Counted from the stretch's first letter, positions 45,688 to 54,774 are shown. The stretch: DNA of 64,000 nt from Azomonas tarimensis (GCF_042648805.1 NZ_JBHRXZ010000003.1:62001-126000), one strand, 5' to 3'. Notes: generated from the letters alone by a model not told the origin. Translations and numbers: made by a program.

Positions 45688-46845
45688 ATGAGAATCGCCG
45701 GTCCGGTTATGCCCTGGTGCGGCGGCAACCGCTATGAGCTGCTCATCGACGGGCCGGCATTCTTTCCCGTCATGCTGGAAGCCATCGGCCAAGCCAGGCA
45801 CCGTGTCGATCTTGAGTTCTATCTTGTCGAGGATGGTGAGTGCGCCGAGCGCATGATAGCCGCGCTCACCGCCGCTGCAGCGCGAGGCGTACGCGTGCGC
45901 TGCCTGTTCGACGGTTTCGGTTGCTACAAGCTGGGCCAGCCGCAACGGGACCGTCTCGTGCAGGGCGGTATCGCGCTACGCTTCTACAACCCGCTGGCGT
46001 GGCGTCTGCGCTTTCGCAACCTGCACCGCGATCATCGCAAGATCCTGTTGGTCGACGACAGTATCGGTTTCACCGGCGGTGCCGGCATCACCGATGAGTT
46101 CTGGAACCCGCACAACGGGGACAACTACTGGCACGACGTGATGGTCGCCATGCGCGGGCCGATTCTTGAACACTGGCAGCGGTTGTTCGACGCCCAGTGG
46201 GCCCATTGCAATCATCGGCCAATCTGGGATTTTCCGCTGCCGCAGCGACCGCCGCGCCTGCCAGACGTACCCTTCGGCAGCCAGGGCATGGGCCGGGTCG
46301 CCTACGCTGCTGCGCGCCAGCACCGGGATATCCTGCACAGCCTGGCGCGGCATCTGACCCGCGCCAAGCGCCGAATCTATCTGGCCACGCCTTACTTTCT
46401 TCCGCCGGGCAAGGTCCGCCGGGCATTGATGCGCGCGGCGCGGCGGGGCGTAGAGGTGCGGCTGCTGCTGACCAGTCACCACACCGACAACCCGCCAGTG
46501 CGCTACGCGGGACACCGCCACTATCCCCGCCTGTTGCGCGCCGGCGTGCGCATCCATGAATACCAGCCGCACTTCCTGCACATGAAAATGGCCCTGGTGG
46601 ACGACTGGGTCAGCCTTGGCTCGTGCAACTTCGATCATTGGAATCTACGCTGGAATCTGGAGGCAAACCTCGAGGCCGTCGACCCCGAGCTGGCAACGCA
46701 GGTGGCAAGCTGCTTTTCCCGCGACTTCGCCGAGAGTCGAGAAATCACCCTTGAACACTGGCGCACCCGTTCACTGTTGAAGCGGGTCAACCATGGCTTC
46801 TGGGGCTGGCTCGACCGCAGCATCTCGAGCTTCATGGGGCGCTGA
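45688..46845 (+). CDS. clsB: Cardiolipin synthase ClsB-like phospholipase D
   Basis: A 385-residue phospholipase-D-family enzyme with two HxKxxxxD motifs: HRKILLVD (about residues 116-123) and HMKMALVD (about 300-307), each followed by a Gly/Ser-rich loop (GFTGGAGI, SLGSCNFD). LEFYLVEDGECAERMI is the N-terminal PLD block. It lacks the N-terminal membrane hairpin of ClsA, which is the ClsB form. It would make cardiolipin from phosphatidylglycerol. The ATG at 45688 is chosen because upstream residues have no homology. The gene is alone in its transcript. Confidence 0.87.
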   Translation: MRIAGPVMPWCGGNRYELLIDGPAFFPVMLEAIGQARHRVDLEFYLVEDGECAERMIAALTAAAARGVRVRCLFDGFGCYKLGQPQRDRLVQGGIALRFYNPLAWRLRFRNLHRDHRKILLVDDSIGFTGGAGITDEFWNPHNGDNYWHDVMVAMRGPILEHWQRLFDAQWAHCNHRPIWDFPLPQRPPRLPDVPFGSQGMGRVAYAAARQHRDILHSLARHLTRAKRRIYLATPYFLPPGKVRRALMRAARRGVEVRLLLTSHHTDNPPVRYAGHRHYPRLLRAGVRIHEYQPHFLHMKMALVDDWVSLGSCNFDHWNLRWNLEANLEAVDPELATQVASCFSRDFAESREITLEHWRTRSLLKRVNHGFWGWLDRSISSFMGR

Positions 46846-46941
46846 TAGGCTGTAGCTGATCGCTTGTAATAGCCGGCTGCTACCCGCCATCGGCGAACCC
46901 GGCGCATGCTGGCCCTTCACCCCAGATCCAGGAGAAAACCC

Positions 46942-47523
46942 ATGGCTGCCAAGAAAATCCTGATGCTCGTCGGCGACTATGTCGAGGACTACGAAACCAT
47001 GGTGCCCTTTCAGGCCCTGCTGATGGTTGGCCACACCGTTCATGCGGTGTGCCCGGGCAAGAAGGCCGGCGACAGCGTGCGTACGGCGATTCACGATTTC
47101 GAGGGCGATCAGACCTACAGCGAGAAGCCGGGCCACAATTTCGCCTTGAATTTCGATTTCAGCGACGTGCGCGCCGAGGACTATGACGGTCTGCTGGTGC
47201 CGGGCGGCCGAGCGCCGGAGTACCTGCGCCTGAACCCTGAAGTGCTGGCGCTGGTGCAGGCCTTCGACCGCGACAAGAAACCGATCGCCGCGGTCTGTCA
47301 TGGCCCGCAGCTTCTGGCGGCGGCCGGCATCCTCGAAGGTCGCCAGTGCAGCGCCTACCCGGCCTGTGCGCCCGAGGTGAAGCTTGCCGGGGGCAGCTAT
47401 GCGGAGGTTCCAATCGATCAGGCCCACACTGACGGCAACCTGGTCACCGCCCCGGCCTGGCCGGCGCATCCGGCCTGGCTGGCGGGTTTCCTCGTGCTGT
47501 TGGGTACCAGGATTACCTTGTGA
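46942..47523 (+). CDS. DJ-1/PfpI family protein
   Basis: A 193-residue class I glutamine-amidotransferase-like protein. The nucleophile elbow AAVCHGPQLLAAAG has Cys119 and His120, with the usual upstream DYDGLLVPGGRAPEYLR. Members include deglycases, chaperones and intracellular proteases; the YDGLLVPGGRAPE form is close to PfpI/YhbO proteins, but which activity applies cannot be told. The ATG at 46942 has AGGAGA upstream. It lies just before a ribbon-helix-helix gene. Confidence 0.9.
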   Translation: MAAKKILMLVGDYVEDYETMVPFQALLMVGHTVHAVCPGKKAGDSVRTAIHDFEGDQTYSEKPGHNFALNFDFSDVRAEDYDGLLVPGGRAPEYLRLNPEVLALVQAFDRDKKPIAAVCHGPQLLAAAGILEGRQCSAYPACAPEVKLAGGSYAEVPIDQAHTDGNLVTAPAWPAHPAWLAGFLVLLGTRITL

Positions 47524-47582
47524 ACCGCACGGCGACACGGTGGCTGGCCGCCGTCGTCGCCGACTGTTACGGAGCCCCGATC

Positions 47583-47891
47583 ATGTGTGAGTTGTACGTC
47601 AAGGCCGACCCTATTCTGTACGAGTGTCGCTCACGGTCGTTGCGCATACGCGGCGTGGTGACCACGCTGCGTCTGGAAAACCAGTTCTGGGACATCCTGC
47701 AGCAGATCGCCGAAACCGACGGCATGAGCACAAACCAGCTGATCACCAAACTCTACGATGAAGTCATGGAGTACCGTGGCGAAGTCGTGAACTTCGCCTC
47801 GTTTCTTCGGGTGAGCTGCACACGTTTTCTGGCCCAGCGACGCGACAAGGTCGTGACCCACCCGCGTGCCGTGGCGGGCGCGAGCGCCTAG
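47583..47891 (+). CDS. Ribbon-helix-helix domain protein
   Basis: A 102-residue protein with a ribbon-helix-helix fold: a beta ribbon (SLRIRGVVTTLRLENQFW) and two helices (ILQQIAETDGMSTNQLITKL). It resembles the RHH_4 family found in arylsulfatase-regulator-like proteins. It could bind DNA or act as an adaptor; the target is unknown. It is 60 bp after the PfpI gene, with CGGAG before the ATG. A 30-codon minus-strand gene overlaps its last four bases. Confidence 0.78.
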   Translation: MCELYVKADPILYECRSRSLRIRGVVTTLRLENQFWDILQQIAETDGMSTNQLITKLYDEVMEYRGEVVNFASFLRVSCTRFLAQRRDKVVTHPRAVAGASA

Positions 47892-47980
47892 CGGTACATC
47901 CAGAAGTTGGGGTGTTCCGCGGGCTCAGTGGCTGGTTGTGCGGGGGCGTCGGCGCTGACGAGGCGTTTGATCATCGACAT
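47888..47980 (-). CDS. Possible 30-residue small protein
   Basis: The minus strand encodes a 30-residue peptide starting MSMIKRLVSADAPAQPATEP and ending HPNFWMYR. AGGAG lies 7 bases before the ATG. Its stop overlaps the end of the RHH gene by four bases. It has no recognised family; the Pro/Ala-rich middle and aromatic tail look like a short adaptor or a leader. The ribosome site is the only solid support. Confidence 0.4.
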   Translation of the reverse strand: MSMIKRLVSADAPAQPATEPAEHPNFWMYR

Positions 47981-48081
47981 GCTGTTCTCCTGGGGGTTGG
48001 GACTGGCTCCGATGATGGTTCCCCGAGGCGCGCCGCAACAGTCGATTATCGCTATGGCGCCGATAGCCGCTGCGTCTGCTC

Positions 48082-48480
48082 TCAGCTGACCTGCGTGATC
48101 CAGTCGTTCAGGTTGTAGTGGTTGCTGACCCTGACTATCTTCCCGTCGCGCAGCTCGAAGAAGGCCCCGGCAGGCAGGACATAGGTCTGGCCGCTGGCGG
48201 GAGGCAACCCTTCGTCGTCGGCCAGGTACTCGCCGTGTACCACGAACTCGGCCGCCGCACGGCTGCCGTCCTCATTGCTCATGATGACCATGTCGGTCAG
48301 TCGTTCGCGGTAGCAACGGTTCATATGCCCCATGAATGTCTCGAAGGCTCCTTTGCCGACCTGGCGCTCGCCCTGGTTGATGTCATGGACCACGTCGTCG
48401 CCGAGCAGGGCGAGAAACCTCTGCATGTCGCCGGCATTGAAAGCATCGTAGTAGGCCTTGATCAGGTCGCGGGTAGGCAT
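48082..48480 (-). CDS. NTF2-like (SnoaL/ketosteroid isomerase-related) protein
   Basis: A 132-residue cone-fold protein. It starts MPTRDLIKAYYDAFNAGDMQ, and VVHDINQGERQVGKGAFETF and FFELRDGKIVRVSNHYNL are typical of SnoaL-like enzymes. The pocket residues cannot be assigned to a known reaction. AGGAG precedes the ATG. It is divergent from the GNAT gene; substrate and pathway are unknown. Confidence 0.82.
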   Translation of the reverse strand: MPTRDLIKAYYDAFNAGDMQRFLALLGDDVVHDINQGERQVGKGAFETFMGHMNRCYRERLTDMVIMSNEDGSRAAAEFVVHGEYLADDEGLPPASGQTYVLPAGAFFELRDGKIVRVSNHYNLNDWITQVS

Positions 48481-48588
48481 GTGGACGGCTCCTGTGATCG
48501 GATGGGAAACAGTTCGGCATGATAGGGTTTCGGCTGCAGGCTGGCACTTCCACCAGCGACTTCCTTGATTGGCAAAAACGGCAGACCG

Positions 48589-49179
48589 ATGCAGATCGAA
48601 CTCGTCCACGGCGCGGCCATCGCGCCCTACGTGAATGCCCTGGCTGACCTGCGCATCCGGGTATTCCGCGAATTTCCCTATCTATACGACGGCGATCCGC
48701 AGTACGAACGTCGCTACCTCTCGACCTATGCCGATTCGGCCGAGAGCCTGTTCGTTCTGGCGATCGACGGGGATCGTGTGATCGGAGTCTCCACCGGGTT
48801 ACCGCTGGCAGATGAGACCGAAGCGTTCCAGCGACCTTTCGTCGAGCAAGGTCATGTCGCTGACAGCGTCTTTTACTTCGGTGAGTCGGTGCTGCTGCCG
48901 ACCTACCGGGGGCGAGGTCTGGGTGTGCGCTTTTTCGAGGCGCGAGAGGGTTATGCTCGGCGGTTGGGTCGCTTTCGCTGGTGCGCTTTCTGTGCGGTGG
49001 AGCGCCCGGGCGACCATCCGTTACGCCCCGCCGGCTATCAGCCGCTGCATGCCTTCTGGGCCAGGCGTGGCTATCATCCCCAGCCAGGCTTGCGCACCGA
49101 GTTCAGCTGGAAGGACGTCGATCACACCGAGGAGACTGCCAAGCCGATGTCGTTCTGGTTGAAGGAACTCGCTCCATGA
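48589..49179 (+). CDS. GNAT N-acetyltransferase
   Basis: A 196-residue acetyltransferase of the GNAT fold. The acetyl-CoA motif is visible in LLPTYRGRGLGVRFFEAREG (about 104-123), preceded by VIGVSTGLPLADE. CAVERPGDHPLRPAGYQPL is a conserved block of this subfamily, which is found next to nitrilase-type genes in Pseudomonas. Its stop overlaps the start of the nitrilase gene (ATGA), so they are translated together. The acceptor substrate is unknown. Confidence 0.85.
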   Translation: MQIELVHGAAIAPYVNALADLRIRVFREFPYLYDGDPQYERRYLSTYADSAESLFVLAIDGDRVIGVSTGLPLADETEAFQRPFVEQGHVADSVFYFGESVLLPTYRGRGLGVRFFEAREGYARRLGRFRWCAFCAVERPGDHPLRPAGYQPLHAFWARRGYHPQPGLRTEFSWKDVDHTEETAKPMSFWLKELAP

Positions 49180-50054
49180 TTCGTCTGGCCGCCTGTCAGT
49201 ACGCCATCGAGCTGCACGAGAGCTTCGACGCTTATGCCTGCCACCTCGAGCGCCTGTGTCGGGATGCCGTGGAGCAGGGGGCGCAATTGCTGCTGCTGCC
49301 CGAATATGCCGGGCTGGTGCTCAGCGGGGCGCTGGACAGCGTGCAGCGCAGCGATCTGCTCTGCTCCATCGAAGGCATTCAGGCGTTGGTGGAGCCCTGG
49401 TTCGAGTTGTGCCAGGGGTTGGCGCGGCAATGGGGTGTCGTTCTGCAGCCCGGCTCGATTCCGATAAGGAAGGCCGGCGAGTTTCGCAACCGCGCATGGC
49501 TGTTTGGTCCGGATGGTTGTCTCGGCTATCAGGACAAGTTGATCATGACCCGCTTCGAGCGCGAGAACTGGTGTATCCAGGGCGGCACCGGCCTGCGCGC
49601 GTTCGACACGCCGCTGGGCCGCCTGGGAATCCTCATTTGCTACGACAGTGAATTCCCCATGCTCGCCCGCAAGCTGGCAGAGCAGGGCGTGGATCTGATT
49701 CTGGTGCCCAGTTGCACCGACACCGAAGCGGGTTATCACCGCGTGCGTATTGGCTGCCAGGCGCGCGCTCTGGAAAATCAGCTTGCGGTGCTGCAGTCGC
49801 CGACCGTCGGGCTGGCGCCCTGGTCACCCGCGCTGGATGAGAACCACGGCCGCGCTGGATTGTTCGTGCCACCCGACTATGGCATGCCCAGCGATGGAGT
49901 CGTGGCCCTTAGCGCTGATGGCTGCCCGTGCGACAGTCGATGGCTGATCTCCGACCTCGATCTGGACGCGGTTCGCCGGGTGCATCAACAGGGGCAGGTT
50001 TTCACTCGTCGAGACTGGCCTGAGCAGTTCGATCCCTCGCGTCTGGCGCTCTAG
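49176..50054 (+). CDS. Carbon-nitrogen hydrolase (nitrilase superfamily)
   Basis: A 292-residue hydrolase. The Glu-Lys-Cys triad is present: E43 (LLLPEYAG), K121 (YQDKLIMTRFE) and C155 (LICYDSEFP). The fold would act on an amide or nitrile. The overlap with a GNAT gene is a conserved arrangement in Pseudomonas, suggesting a paired modification and hydrolysis step, but the substrate is unknown. The start was placed at the overlapping ATG (49176) because the protein begins MIRLAACQYAIELH. Confidence 0.9.
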   Translation: MIRLAACQYAIELHESFDAYACHLERLCRDAVEQGAQLLLLPEYAGLVLSGALDSVQRSDLLCSIEGIQALVEPWFELCQGLARQWGVVLQPGSIPIRKAGEFRNRAWLFGPDGCLGYQDKLIMTRFERENWCIQGGTGLRAFDTPLGRLGILICYDSEFPMLARKLAEQGVDLILVPSCTDTEAGYHRVRIGCQARALENQLAVLQSPTVGLAPWSPALDENHGRAGLFVPPDYGMPSDGVVALSADGCPCDSRWLISDLDLDAVRRVHQQGQVFTRRDWPEQFDPSRLAL

Positions 50055-50252
50055 CACAGCGTCTCGTCGGACCTGGCGCAACTAGTGCTCGCCCGGATTG
50101 CCATAGCTTCACGTCCTTGCCGCAGCCAGCGGCTGCCGTCCTGGCGGGAGCCGGCTGGAGGCCGGACGGAACGGGAGATCCTGGCAGGGGCGGCCGGGCA
50201 GTCCGACGCGTGTCCTGCGCGCCGGTGATGATCGTGAGTGAGGCGACATCGA

Positions 50253-50618
50253 ATGCGGTCCAGAGCAATCATTGCGGGCATTTTGAGTTTTTCCCTGTTG
50301 TTCACCCTGGTGGCGGTGTTGCTGAATACCCTGCACCAGGGTGCCACCAGCGTGGGCCAGTTGATGGCCTACTCGCTGATCTGGGTGGTGCCCGGGTACA
50401 TCGCCTCCCATCTGTCGGGGAGCCGGGCCTTGCTGCATGGCGCGGTAACCGGAGTGGTCATTGGCATCGCCTCGGCGTTCGGCATTGTTGCCGCCCTCGA
50501 TCCGCCTGATGGGATGCCGGTCAGCGAGCCGGAGGTGTTTCTGGGTGTGATAATCGCCGCAACCCTGCTGAGCGCGCTGGGTGCGCTGATCGGGCGCTTT
50601 CACCTGATGCGTTCGTAG
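50253..50618 (+). CDS. Small integral membrane protein
   Basis: A 121-residue protein with about four membrane helices: RAIIAGILSFSLLFTLVAVL (about 4-23), GQLMAYSLIWVVPGYIA (about 34-50), ALLHGAVTGVVIGIASAFGI (about 58-77) and VFLGVIIAATLLSALGALI (about 95-113). No family is recognised. A GTG five codons upstream is also possible; the ATG at 50253 has GAGG at a suitable distance. A bidirectional terminator follows and it converges on the fumarase gene. Confidence 0.65.
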   Translation: MRSRAIIAGILSFSLLFTLVAVLLNTLHQGATSVGQLMAYSLIWVVPGYIASHLSGSRALLHGAVTGVVIGIASAFGIVAALDPPDGMPVSEPEVFLGVIIAATLLSALGALIGRFHLMRS

Positions 50619-50654
50619 GGCGGCTGTGGCTTCTCAGACAAACCGACCGGCATG

Positions 50655-50683
50655 AAAAAAGCCCGGCGTGAGGCCGGGCTTTT
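50655..50683. terminator. Bidirectional terminator before fumarase
   Basis: AAAGCCCGGC (50658-50667) pairs with GCCGGGCTTT (50673-50682), with A and T runs on the two sides. It ends both the small membrane protein gene and the fumarase gene. Confidence 0.93.
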
Positions 50684-50702
50684 GGGATGACGCCGGGTGG
50701 GT

Positions 50703-52226
50703 TTATTTCACTTCCACCGCCAGGCTTTCGGCAATCTTCTTCTGCCAGATCGCCGGCCCGGTGTTGTGCACCGACTCGCCCTTGGTATCGACCGCCACGG
50801 TGACGGGCATGTCCTTCACGTCGAACTCGTAGATCGCTTCCATGCCCAGTTCAGGGAAGGCGACGGTCTGCGAGGCCTTGATCGCCTGGGCGACCAGATA
50901 AGCAGCGCCGCCGACGGCCATCAGGTAAACCGCCTTGTTGTCCCTGATCGCCTCGATGGCGATCGGGCCGCGCTCGGACTTGCCGATCATGCCCAGCAGG
51001 CCCGTGCTTTCAAGGATCTGACGGGTGAACTTGTCCATGCGGGTGGCGGTAGTGGGGCCGGCCGGGCCAACCACTTCGTCGCCCACCGGATCGACCGGAC
51101 CGACGTAATAGATGAAGCGGCCCTTGAGGTCCACCGGCAGCTCTTCGCCCTGGTTCAGCATGTCCACCATGCGCTTGTGCGCGGCGTCACGGCCGGTGAG
51201 CATCTTGCCGTTGAGCAGCAGGGTCTCGCCCGGTTGCCAGGCGGCGACCTCTTCGGGGGTGACGGTGTTCAGGTCCACGCGACGCGCGCTCGGGCCCGCC
51301 TCCCAGACGATTTCCGGGTAGGCATCCAGCGGCGGGGCTTCCAGCGACGCCGGGCCGGAGCCATCAAGGACGAAGTGGGCGTGACGGGTGGCGGCGCAGT
51401 TGGGGATCATGCACACCGGCAGGGAGGCTGCGTGGGTCGGGTAGTCCATGATCTTCACGTCGAGCACGGTGGTCAGGCCGCCCAGGCCCTGGGCGCCGAT
51501 GCCCAACTGGTTGACCTTCTCGAACAGCTCCAGGCGCATCTCCTCGATGCGGTTCTGCGGGCCGCGGGCCTTCAGTTCATGAATGTCGATGGGCTCCATC
51601 AGGACTTCCTTAGCCATCACCGCGGCCTTCTCGGCCGTACCGCCGATGCCGATGCCAAGCATGCCCGGCGGGCACCAGCCGGCGCCCATGGTCGGCACGG
51701 TCTTCAGCACCCAGTCGACGATGGAGTCGGACGGGTTCAACATGGCCATCTTCGACTTGTTCTCGGAGCCGCCGCCCTTGGCCGCCACGTCCACTTCCAC
51801 CTTGTCGCCCGGGACGATGGAGTAGTGGATGACCGCCGGGGTATTGTCCTTGGTATTCTTGCGGGCACCGGCCGGGTCGGCGAGGATCGAGGCGCGCAGG
51901 ACGTTCTCCGGCAGGTTGTAGGCGCGACGCACGCCTTCGTTGATCATGTCGTCCAGACTCATGGTGGCGCCTTCCCAGCGCACGTCCATGCCGACCTTGA
52001 CGAAAACGGTGACGATACCGGTGTCCTGGCAGATCGGCCGGTGTCCGGTGGCGCACATCCGCGAGTTGATCAGGATCTGGGCCATGGAATCACGGGCGGC
52101 GGGAGATTCCTCGCGCAGGTACGCCTCGTGCATCGCCTGAATGAAGTCCACGGGGTGGTAGTAGGAAATGAACTGGAGAGCATCGGCGACGCTTTGTATC
52201 AGGTCTTCCTGCTTGATCACGGTCAT
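50703..52226 (-). CDS. fumA: Class I fumarate hydratase ([4Fe-4S])
   Basis: A 507-residue iron-sulfur fumarase of the TCA cycle. The N-terminal part has RMCATGHRPICQDTGIVTVF, a middle block GAGWCPPGMLGIGIGG and MIPNCAATRH provide the cluster cysteines, and the C-terminal FumA domain contains GPAGPTTATRMDKFTRQIL and TVAVDTKGESVH. The start at 52226 (MTVIKQEDLIQ) was chosen; the frame stays open upstream without homology. In P. aeruginosa the corresponding gene is PA4333, by memory. Confidence 0.95.
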   Translation of the reverse strand: MTVIKQEDLIQSVADALQFISYYHPVDFIQAMHEAYLREESPAARDSMAQILINSRMCATGHRPICQDTGIVTVFVKVGMDVRWEGATMSLDDMINEGVRRAYNLPENVLRASILADPAGARKNTKDNTPAVIHYSIVPGDKVEVDVAAKGGGSENKSKMAMLNPSDSIVDWVLKTVPTMGAGWCPPGMLGIGIGGTAEKAAVMAKEVLMEPIDIHELKARGPQNRIEEMRLELFEKVNQLGIGAQGLGGLTTVLDVKIMDYPTHAASLPVCMIPNCAATRHAHFVLDGSGPASLEAPPLDAYPEIVWEAGPSARRVDLNTVTPEEVAAWQPGETLLLNGKMLTGRDAAHKRMVDMLNQGEELPVDLKGRFIYYVGPVDPVGDEVVGPAGPTTATRMDKFTRQILESTGLLGMIGKSERGPIAIEAIRDNKAVYLMAVGGAAYLVAQAIKASQTVAFPELGMEAIYEFDVKDMPVTVAVDTKGESVHNTGPAIWQKKIAESLAVEVK

Positions 52227-52391
52227 GCAACGCGTCCTCTTGACGGGGCTGGTACGGCGAGTGCGAGCGCCTGTTTGCCCGCTGACTCGACAAAATCGGC
52301 GCGGCAGTATAACCCGGCTGGCCTGGGCGAAAAGCCAAAGTACTGGTCTGTTAGTCCAAAGGGAGGACATGGTGCCTGATCGGGAGTCTTC

Positions 52392-53306
52392 ATGCCTGAG
52401 TTGAGTTGTCAGGGGCGCCGCTGGACGGTGCCGCAGGGCGCCAACCTGCTCGATGCGCTGCTGCAGGCGGGCATCGAGGTGCCCTATGGCTGTCGCGCCG
52501 GAAGCTGCCAGAGCTGTCAGGTGCGCTGCGTGGCCGGTGTGCCTGAGGATGCCCGACCCGAGGCCCTGGATGCAGCACGCCGGGCCCAGGGCTGGCGGCT
52601 GGCTTGCCAGTGCCGGTTGTCCGGTGATCTCGAAGTGGACGATCCACAACAGGCTGGCACTGCCGCGGGGGTAGATGACCTGACCTGGCTGGGGGGAGAG
52701 GTGCTGCGCCTGAGACTGGTGCCGGAACGACCCTTGGCGTACCGCGCCGGGCAGCAACTGGTACTCAGGCTGGGGGAAACCGCGCGCCCCTGCTCGTTGG
52801 CCAGCCTGCCCGGCGAGGGACCCTGGCTGGAGTTTCATCTGGCCTGTGCGCATGCCGGCGCTTTCTGTGACGGCGCGCGGCGGTTGAAACCTGGTGATCG
52901 GCTTGAGTTGGGTGCGTTGATCGATGGCGCGTTGCATTACGATCCGACCTGGACCGACCAACCATTATTGCTGCTTGCCCATGGAATCGGCCTGGCACCC
53001 TTGTGGGCCGTTCTGCGGGAGGCCCTGCGCCAGGGCCACAGCGGGCCGATCAGGCTGTTGCAAATGGGAGCGCATTACCTGGCCGAGCCGCTCGCCGACC
53101 TTGCGCAGGTGCATGGGACGCTTCAGGTCGAGCTGCTCGAGGGCGAAGAGCTTCCTCCCGGCTTCAGGATGACGCGGAGGACCATCGCGCTGGTGTGCGG
53201 GCATCGTGCTTTTGCCGAGGCCTGTGCGAAACGCCTGTTCCTCGCGGGCGTGCCGCGAGGCCAGGTATTCGTCGAAGCCTTTGCCGATGATGCTGGCGAC
53301 AGCTGA
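52392..53306 (+). CDS. 2Fe-2S ferredoxin-FAD/NAD reductase
   Basis: A 304-residue electron-transfer protein. The N-terminal [2Fe-2S] domain has C34, C39, C42 and C72 (VPYGCRAGSCQSC, LACQCRL). The FAD domain follows with RPCSLASLPGEGPWLEFHL, and the NAD domain has LLLLAHGIGLAPLWAVL and IALVCGHRAFAEACAK. It resembles reductase components of oxygenases and ferredoxin reductases. The partner is unknown; a fumarase and pyruvate kinase flank it, as in P. aeruginosa. Confidence 0.87.
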   Translation: MPELSCQGRRWTVPQGANLLDALLQAGIEVPYGCRAGSCQSCQVRCVAGVPEDARPEALDAARRAQGWRLACQCRLSGDLEVDDPQQAGTAAGVDDLTWLGGEVLRLRLVPERPLAYRAGQQLVLRLGETARPCSLASLPGEGPWLEFHLACAHAGAFCDGARRLKPGDRLELGALIDGALHYDPTWTDQPLLLLAHGIGLAPLWAVLREALRQGHSGPIRLLQMGAHYLAEPLADLAQVHGTLQVELLEGEELPPGFRMTRRTIALVCGHRAFAEACAKRLFLAGVPRGQVFVEAFADDAGDS

Positions 53307-53322
53307 ACGCAAGCCGGATCGA

Positions 53323-54774
53323 TCAGACGAGTGTGTCGCCTACCCGCAGGATTTTCATGGTGTTGGTGCCACCGGTACCGTGGTAGCTGTCGCCCTTGGT
53401 CAGGACCACCCAGTCGCCCGCTTCCAGAACGCCGCGCTTGCACAGTTCGTCCACGGCAGCCTGGCTGACCTTGTCGGCCGGCATCGACAGGGGGTTGAAC
53501 GGAATGGTCTGGACGCCACGAAACAGCGCGACCCGAGCCTGGGTGACCCGGTTCGGGCTGAAGGCGAAGATCGGCACCGCCGAGCGCAGGCGCGACATGA
53601 TCAGTGGCGTATAGCCGCTCTCGGTAAGGCTGATGATCGCCTTGACGCCCGGGAAGTGGTTGGCCGTGTACATGGCCGCCAGGGCAGCGGACTCATCGCA
53701 GCGCTTGAACTGATGGCCCAGGCGGTGGCTGGACTTGATGCTGGTGGGGTGCTTTTCAGCGCCCAGGCAGATCCGCGCCATGGCCTTGATCGCCTCGACC
53801 GGGTATTCGCCGGCGGCGCTTTCCGCGGACAGCATGACTGCGTCGGTGTTGTCCAGCACCGCGTTGGCCACGTCGGACACTTCCGCGCGGGTCGGCATCG
53901 GACTGCTGATCATTGATTCCATCATCTGGGTCGCCACGATCACCGTCTTGTTGTTGCGACGGGAGTGAAGAATGATCTTTTTCTGGATGCCGATGAGTTC
54001 GGCGTCGCCGATCTCCACACCGAGGTCGCCGCGGGCGACCATGACGCCGTCACTGGCGCAGATCAGCGCGTCGAGGGTCTCGTCGTCGGCGACCGCCTCG
54101 GCGCGTTCGATCTTGGCGACCAGCCAGGCATTCGACCCGGCTTCGTCGCGCAGGCGGCGGGCCAGTTCCATGTCGGCAGCGTCACGCGGGAAGGATACCG
54201 CGAGGTAATCCAGCTCCAGTTCGGCGGCCAGCTTGATGTCGGTCTTGTCCTTGGTGGTCAGGGCAGGCGCCGTGAGGCCGCCACCGCGACGGTTGATGCC
54301 CTTGTGGTCGGACAGCGGCCCGCCGATCAGTACGGTGCAGTGCAGTTCATCGGCAGTGGTGGAGTCGACTCGCATCACCACCCGGCCATCATCGAGCAGC
54401 AGTTCGTCGCCCACGCCGCAATCCTTCACCAGGTCGGGGTAATCGATCCCCACGACTTCCTGGGTTCCGGCTTCGCGGGGGTGGGTGACCGAAAAGCGGA
54501 AGTGGTCGCCTTCCTTGAGTTCGATGCGCTTGTCTGTGAACTTGGCGATGCGGATCTTGGGACCCTGCAGATCACCGAGCAGGGCGACGAAGCGGCCATG
54601 GCGTGCAGCGAGGTCGCGCACCAGTTGGGCGCGGGCGCGGTGCTCGTCTGGCGTGCCATGGGAGAAGTTGAGGCGGGCCACATCCAGCCCGGCGAGGATC
54701 ATCTTTTCCAGCACCTCGGGCGAGTTGCTGGCTGGACCGAGGGTGGCGACTATCTTGGTGCGACGCGAGGTCAT
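53323..54774 (-). CDS. pykA: Pyruvate kinase PykA
   Basis: A 483-residue enzyme that makes pyruvate and ATP from phosphoenolpyruvate. RTKIVATLGPASNSPEVLEK, NFSHG, GDLQGPKIRI, the active-site region LVAKIERAEAV and GVMVARGDLGVE, then IVATQMMESM and the AEVSDVANAVLDNTDAVMLS block are all present. The final part (about 350-483) is the allosteric domain. Length is normal. It converges with the ferredoxin reductase gene. Confidence 0.97.
   Translation of the reverse strand: MTSRRTKIVATLGPASNSPEVLEKMILAGLDVARLNFSHGTPDEHRARAQLVRDLAARHGRFVALLGDLQGPKIRIAKFTDKRIELKEGDHFRFSVTHPREAGTQEVVGIDYPDLVKDCGVGDELLLDDGRVVMRVDSTTADELHCTVLIGGPLSDHKGINRRGGGLTAPALTTKDKTDIKLAAELELDYLAVSFPRDAADMELARRLRDEAGSNAWLVAKIERAEAVADDETLDALICASDGVMVARGDLGVEIGDAELIGIQKKIILHSRRNNKTVIVATQMMESMISSPMPTRAEVSDVANAVLDNTDAVMLSAESAAGEYPVEAIKAMARICLGAEKHPTSIKSSHRLGHQFKRCDESAALAAMYTANHFPGVKAIISLTESGYTPLIMSRLRSAVPIFAFSPNRVTQARVALFRGVQTIPFNPLSMPADKVSQAAVDELCKRGVLEAGDWVVLTKGDSYHGTGGTNTMKILRVGDTLV

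Noticed and set aside
50697..52379. A 560-codon plus-strand frame opposite fumarase
   Set aside because: Antisense of a confirmed class I fumarase gene.
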